Shown piece after piece: positions 62,301-64,000 of a DNA stretch of 64,000 nt (positions are counted from its first letter, which is position 1; each line of letters starts with the position of its first letter). The DNA is from Stomorhina lunata. Lineage: Eukaryota > Arthropoda > Insecta > Diptera > Rhiniidae. The position numbers and the translations under genes were made by a program. A model generated the notes under the pieces. That model did no database searches, was not told the origin of the DNA, and saw only the letters and a list, made by a program, of their open reading frames with translations. The DNA is taken from positions 116,049,248 through 116,113,247 of the forward strand of contig OW121741.1 of the NCBI GenBank assembly GCA_933228675.1, in the 5' to 3' direction.

Positions 62301-63239
62301 ATATCGATAATACCTGTCTCGACAATGAAGTAGAAACAGAGGAAAAATGCACAAATGAAGTCGAAAGTACCCTTCCTCTGGAGGCAGATGGTCAAAAACG
62401 TGAGAAATACTATAAGGGCATCTTAACCTTGGGCTGTGTAGGTTTTCCCAATGTGGGCAAATCTTCCCTTATCAATGCCTTAAAGGGTCGCAAAGTTGTT
62501 AGTGTTAGCCGCACACCAGGACACACCAAACACTTTCAGACTATTTTTCTTACAAATCTTGTACGTCTCTGTGATTGTCCTGGTTTGGTATTTCCTTCGT
62601 CCACTTCAAAATACTTGCAAGTTTTGTTGGGTAGTTTCCCCATTTCCCAACTGCAAGTGCCTTATCGTTCGATACAATTGTTGGCGGAGCACTTGGATTT
62701 GCCAAAAGTTTTGAAAATACATTTACCCGAAGATTTCGATGAATGGTCCCCGGTGGCCATAGCAGATGCTTGGGCCTTTAAGCGTGGTTTTATCATAGCC
62801 AAATCAGGAAGACCTGATCGTTATAGGGCTGCAAATCATCTGTTGCGTTCCTGTGTGGCTGGTCAATTGGAATTGATTTTGCAGTTCTATCCGCCTCGGT
62901 TTAATGAGGAAAGGGAGAAGTGGCAAAAACATGAAGATATAGAGGAGGTCAAAAAGTACCAAAACTTACCTGGGGATGAGGATGAAAAAGATGATTACAA
63001 AAATAATGTGGACAATGAAGATACTTCATCGGTTAACTCGGAAAGTAGGTTTTTTTTAATTTCATTATTATTAAAATTTATTTTTTTGTTCATTTATTTA
63101 AGGTGCTTATGATACAGATGAACTAAGCAGCTCCAATGATGAAACCAATGCCGATGAGGATGACGATGACTTGCATGATCATGACTTAACACCACCTTCC
63201 ACTTCACGCAATACCTTCGCTCTACTCGAAGATGATTGA
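59263..63239 (+). CDS. GNL1: GNL1-type circularly permuted GTPase (Drosophila Ns4 type), complete
   Basis: Exons 59263-59341, 59495-59841, 61764-62100, 62166-63044 and 63103-63239 join to 1779 bases, 592 residues (human GNL1 is about 607). The GTPase is circularly permuted (MMR1/HSR1, YlqF-related). A basic KKKK near the N-terminus suits nuclear or nucleolar entry. NLETWRQLWRVLE lies near residues 165-177, G4 NKVD at 216-219, a G5-like ASN at 246-248, G1 GFPNVGKS at 347-354, G2 TPGHT at 371-375 and G3 DCPG at 391-394. The C-terminus is acidic (Asp/Glu-rich) and ends NTFALLEDD, like the NPYALLGED end of human GNL1. The N-terminal MPQTRRKTPFSGKKKK also matches GNL1 rather than LSG1 or GNL2/3. 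Relatives act in ribosome assembly; that role is inferred here. Confidence 0.96.
59495..59841 (+). CDS. GNL1: GNL1 exon 2
   Basis: The acceptor ATTGCAG ends at 59494; the split codon GGT gives Gly27, and the donor AGG|GTAAGT ends the exon in phase 0. It encodes residues 27-142, including the segments YNLCFYQES and FPIRPEWSYNM, which align with the pre-GTPase region of human GNL1 (FPRRPPWSYEM). A simple open frame runs on to 59979 but that extension is intron. Confidence 0.94.
59935..60440 (+). mobile_element. Decayed non-LTR retrotransposon, RNase H / 3' end fragment
   Basis: Two short frames resemble the RNase H domain of Jockey-like non-LTR elements: SQAALKTLEGKS from 60018 (compare the usual SDSQAALKAL) and HRDIDGNEVALRQKAT from 60133 (compare GHxxIxGNExAD). 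They are separated by stops and frame changes, so the copy is dead. The stretch ends in CAACCTAACCTA at about 60431, a common fly non-LTR tail. GC content is higher than in the surrounding intron. Confidence 0.55.
61012..61712. repeat. Diverged repeat units in GNL1 intron 2
   Basis: Five related units start near 61015, 61300, 61484, 61590 and 61662. Each has a GATTCNAA-like start, a TCTGAGG motif and TTATTTAAGNAAATATCGAAGATTTT-type end (shown as consensus, with much decay). The MITE at 61109-61296 separates the first two. Confidence 0.45.
61109..61296. mobile_element. piggyBac-type MITE, 188 bp, TTAA-flanked
   Basis: TTAACCCTCCGCGA at 61109-61122 is exactly inverted as TCGCGGAGGGTTAA at 61283-61296. 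TTAA target duplications followed by CCC...GGG ends are the hallmark of piggyBac elements. The interior is too short to code for a transposase, and shows none. Confidence 0.7.
61764..62100 (+). CDS. GNL1: GNL1 exon 3 (G4 motif NKVD)
   Basis: The acceptor AAAACAG ends at 61763 and the donor GTAAGT starts at 62101. It encodes residues 143-254 plus one base: the WRQLWRVLE landmark, ALYDHIVNKLG, NKVD and VVAWRDYF. A permuted family order, G4 before G1, is evident. Confidence 0.95.
62166..63044 (+). CDS. GNL1: GNL1 exon 4 (G1-G2-G3 motifs)
   Basis: The acceptor TTTTTCAG ends at 62165, after a 65-base intron; the donor GTAGGT starts at 63045. It encodes the linker, the P-loop GFPNVGKSS, VSRTPGHTKHFQT, DCPGLVFPS, the C-terminal helical part (AWAFKRGF, YRAANHLLRS) and the first acidic stretch. 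The second part of the split serine codon comes from the next exon. Confidence 0.95.
63103..63239 (+). CDS. GNL1: GNL1 exon 5 (acidic tail)
   Basis: The acceptor TTTAAG ends at 63102 after a 58-base intron. A+GT restores Ser, then AYDTDELSSS, an Asp/Glu-rich run and NTFALLEDD lead to TGA at 63237-63239. The ending matches the conserved GNL1 C-terminal motif, which supports this splice over reading on into the intron. Confidence 0.92.
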
Positions 63240-63327
63240 ATGTGTTTAAAAAAACCAGAATACAAATTTTATCTAACATTCACAACATGCACATTTTATT
63301 ACAGTTTTTTCTAATTTAAGTATTTGT

Positions 63328-63333
63328 TTTATT
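63328..63333 (-). terminator. Polyadenylation signal AATAAA of the minus-strand gene
   Basis: AATAAA on the minus strand about 28 bases beyond the stop codon. It lies within the short GNL1 3' flank, so the two transcripts probably overlap. Confidence 0.45.
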
Positions 63334-63360
63334 AATTGAGTTGTTGGATTTAAATCTTTG

Positions 63361-64000
63361 TCAAGGTATAGAAGATCCATCATCTTCATCATCCGTCGAA
63401 AGAAACTGATCAGCATGATCGCCTGCATCATCCAAAGAGAGCAAAATTTGTATAGCCCTTGAATAGAAAGAAAAAAACAGAGTTAATAGGTTTAAGGTAT
63501 CTAATTGCTATAGGAATGGGAATTGTGAAATGTTGAATTTTGTGTTCGAATCGAATTAAATAGATAAATTTCATGCATTTTTAAAAACTCATTCTTTTTG
63601 CAATTAAATACTAAAATATCTTTGAATATATTGAATTTTAACAAAACTATATTTTATATGCATTTCTAATGGAGTAGAAATTTGTAAAACCCAATAAGCA
63701 ATAAAATTGCTAGAAAAATAAATTAACACAATATTAAGCAAAACTAATTAATTGAAATTATTAGTATTTTAACTATAAGCAAATTTTCAAATGCTACAAT
63801 GTTAGACTTTTTGCAAAAGATTGTAAACGGGGGGTTTGTTACCGCGGGTTACCGCGTATTTTATACAATTTTATAAATACAATGCTTTAAGCATACAAAT
63901 TCGAGCAGTTTATTTTCGAGTCGAGATACGCAGTAACCCCCCTGGAGTATTGTATATAAACTTACCTTATAAGCTGTTCATCCTTACTGTTGACTTCGAT
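63361..64000 (-). CDS. Unrecognised gene, last two coding exons, minus strand
   Basis: Exons 63966-64000 (continuing beyond the window) and 63361-63457 join in phase. On the minus strand the first ends CTT ATA AG before GTAAG, and the second begins G GCT ATA after TTCAAG. The 43 visible residues begin IEVNSKDEQLIRAIQILL, then SLDDAGDHADQFLS and an acidic end DDEDDGSSIP before TGA (63361-63363). An AATAAA on this strand at 63328-63333 fits as the polyadenylation signal. The gene runs tail to tail with GNL1 with only 121 bases between stop codons. The family is not recognised. Confidence 0.72.
63829..63942. mobile_element. Short inverted-repeat element in the minus-strand gene's intron
   Basis: GGGTTACCGCGTAT at 63846-63859 is inverted, with one mismatch, as ATACGCAGTAACCC at 63926-63939. 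A second GTTACCGCG lies just before it, after GGGGGG, and CCCCCC closes the right end. It looks like a miniature inverted-repeat element of about 115 bp; no clear target duplication was seen. Confidence 0.4.

Overview
The window reads as nuclear DNA of a higher fly, probably a calyptrate such as a blowfly. It is extremely AT-rich, its genes are split by GT-AG introns (two of only 58 and 65 bases, others of many kilobases), and its proteins match insect or vertebrate families. Dispersed repeats that resemble those of calyptrate genomes are present. No prokaryotic operon, CRISPR array or canonical tRNA/rRNA gene was seen.

Three genes can be supported. (1) The 3' half of a membrane (renal-type) dipeptidase gene of peptidase family M19, plus strand, with exons at 6719-6980, 10368-10443 and 41864-42092. 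The phases agree exactly, and the second intron is about 31.4 kb. Its 5' exons lie to the left of the window. (2) A complete GNL1-type circularly permuted GTPase gene (Drosophila Ns4 type), plus strand, five exons from 59263 to 63239, 592 residues. (3) The last two coding exons of an unrecognised gene on the minus strand, 63361-64000, tail to tail with GNL1.

Nearly half of the window (about 29 kb by eye) is tandem-repeat DNA. At 3345-4688 and 4689-6130 there are two adjacent 12-bp satellites. From 7.2 kb to 58.4 kb there is a superfamily of 28-31 bp repeats sharing a palindromic core around TTTTCTATAGAAAA. It is broken into about fifteen blocks, each with its own spacer sequence, and several blocks switch orientation or carry longer internal duplications. 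Two blocks (39.7-41.3 and 42.6-44.6 kb), flanking the last dipeptidase exon, hold more than 50 copies of TATCGATA, the DREF/BEAF-type element. Some blocks sit between inverted termini of the type CACAGTGGGG...CCCCACTGTG, which suggests that they are the interiors of non-autonomous DNA transposons.

Other mobile DNA includes a nested perfect inverted-repeat element inserted in an array (30009-30452), a piggyBac-type TTAA-flanked MITE inside GNL1 intron 2 (61109-61296), a decayed non-LTR retrotransposon RNase H tail in the same intron, several further inverted-repeat elements, and two long copies of a dispersed repeat (33188-34915, 45523-47420). The rest is AT-rich intronic or intergenic DNA with no recognisable gene.
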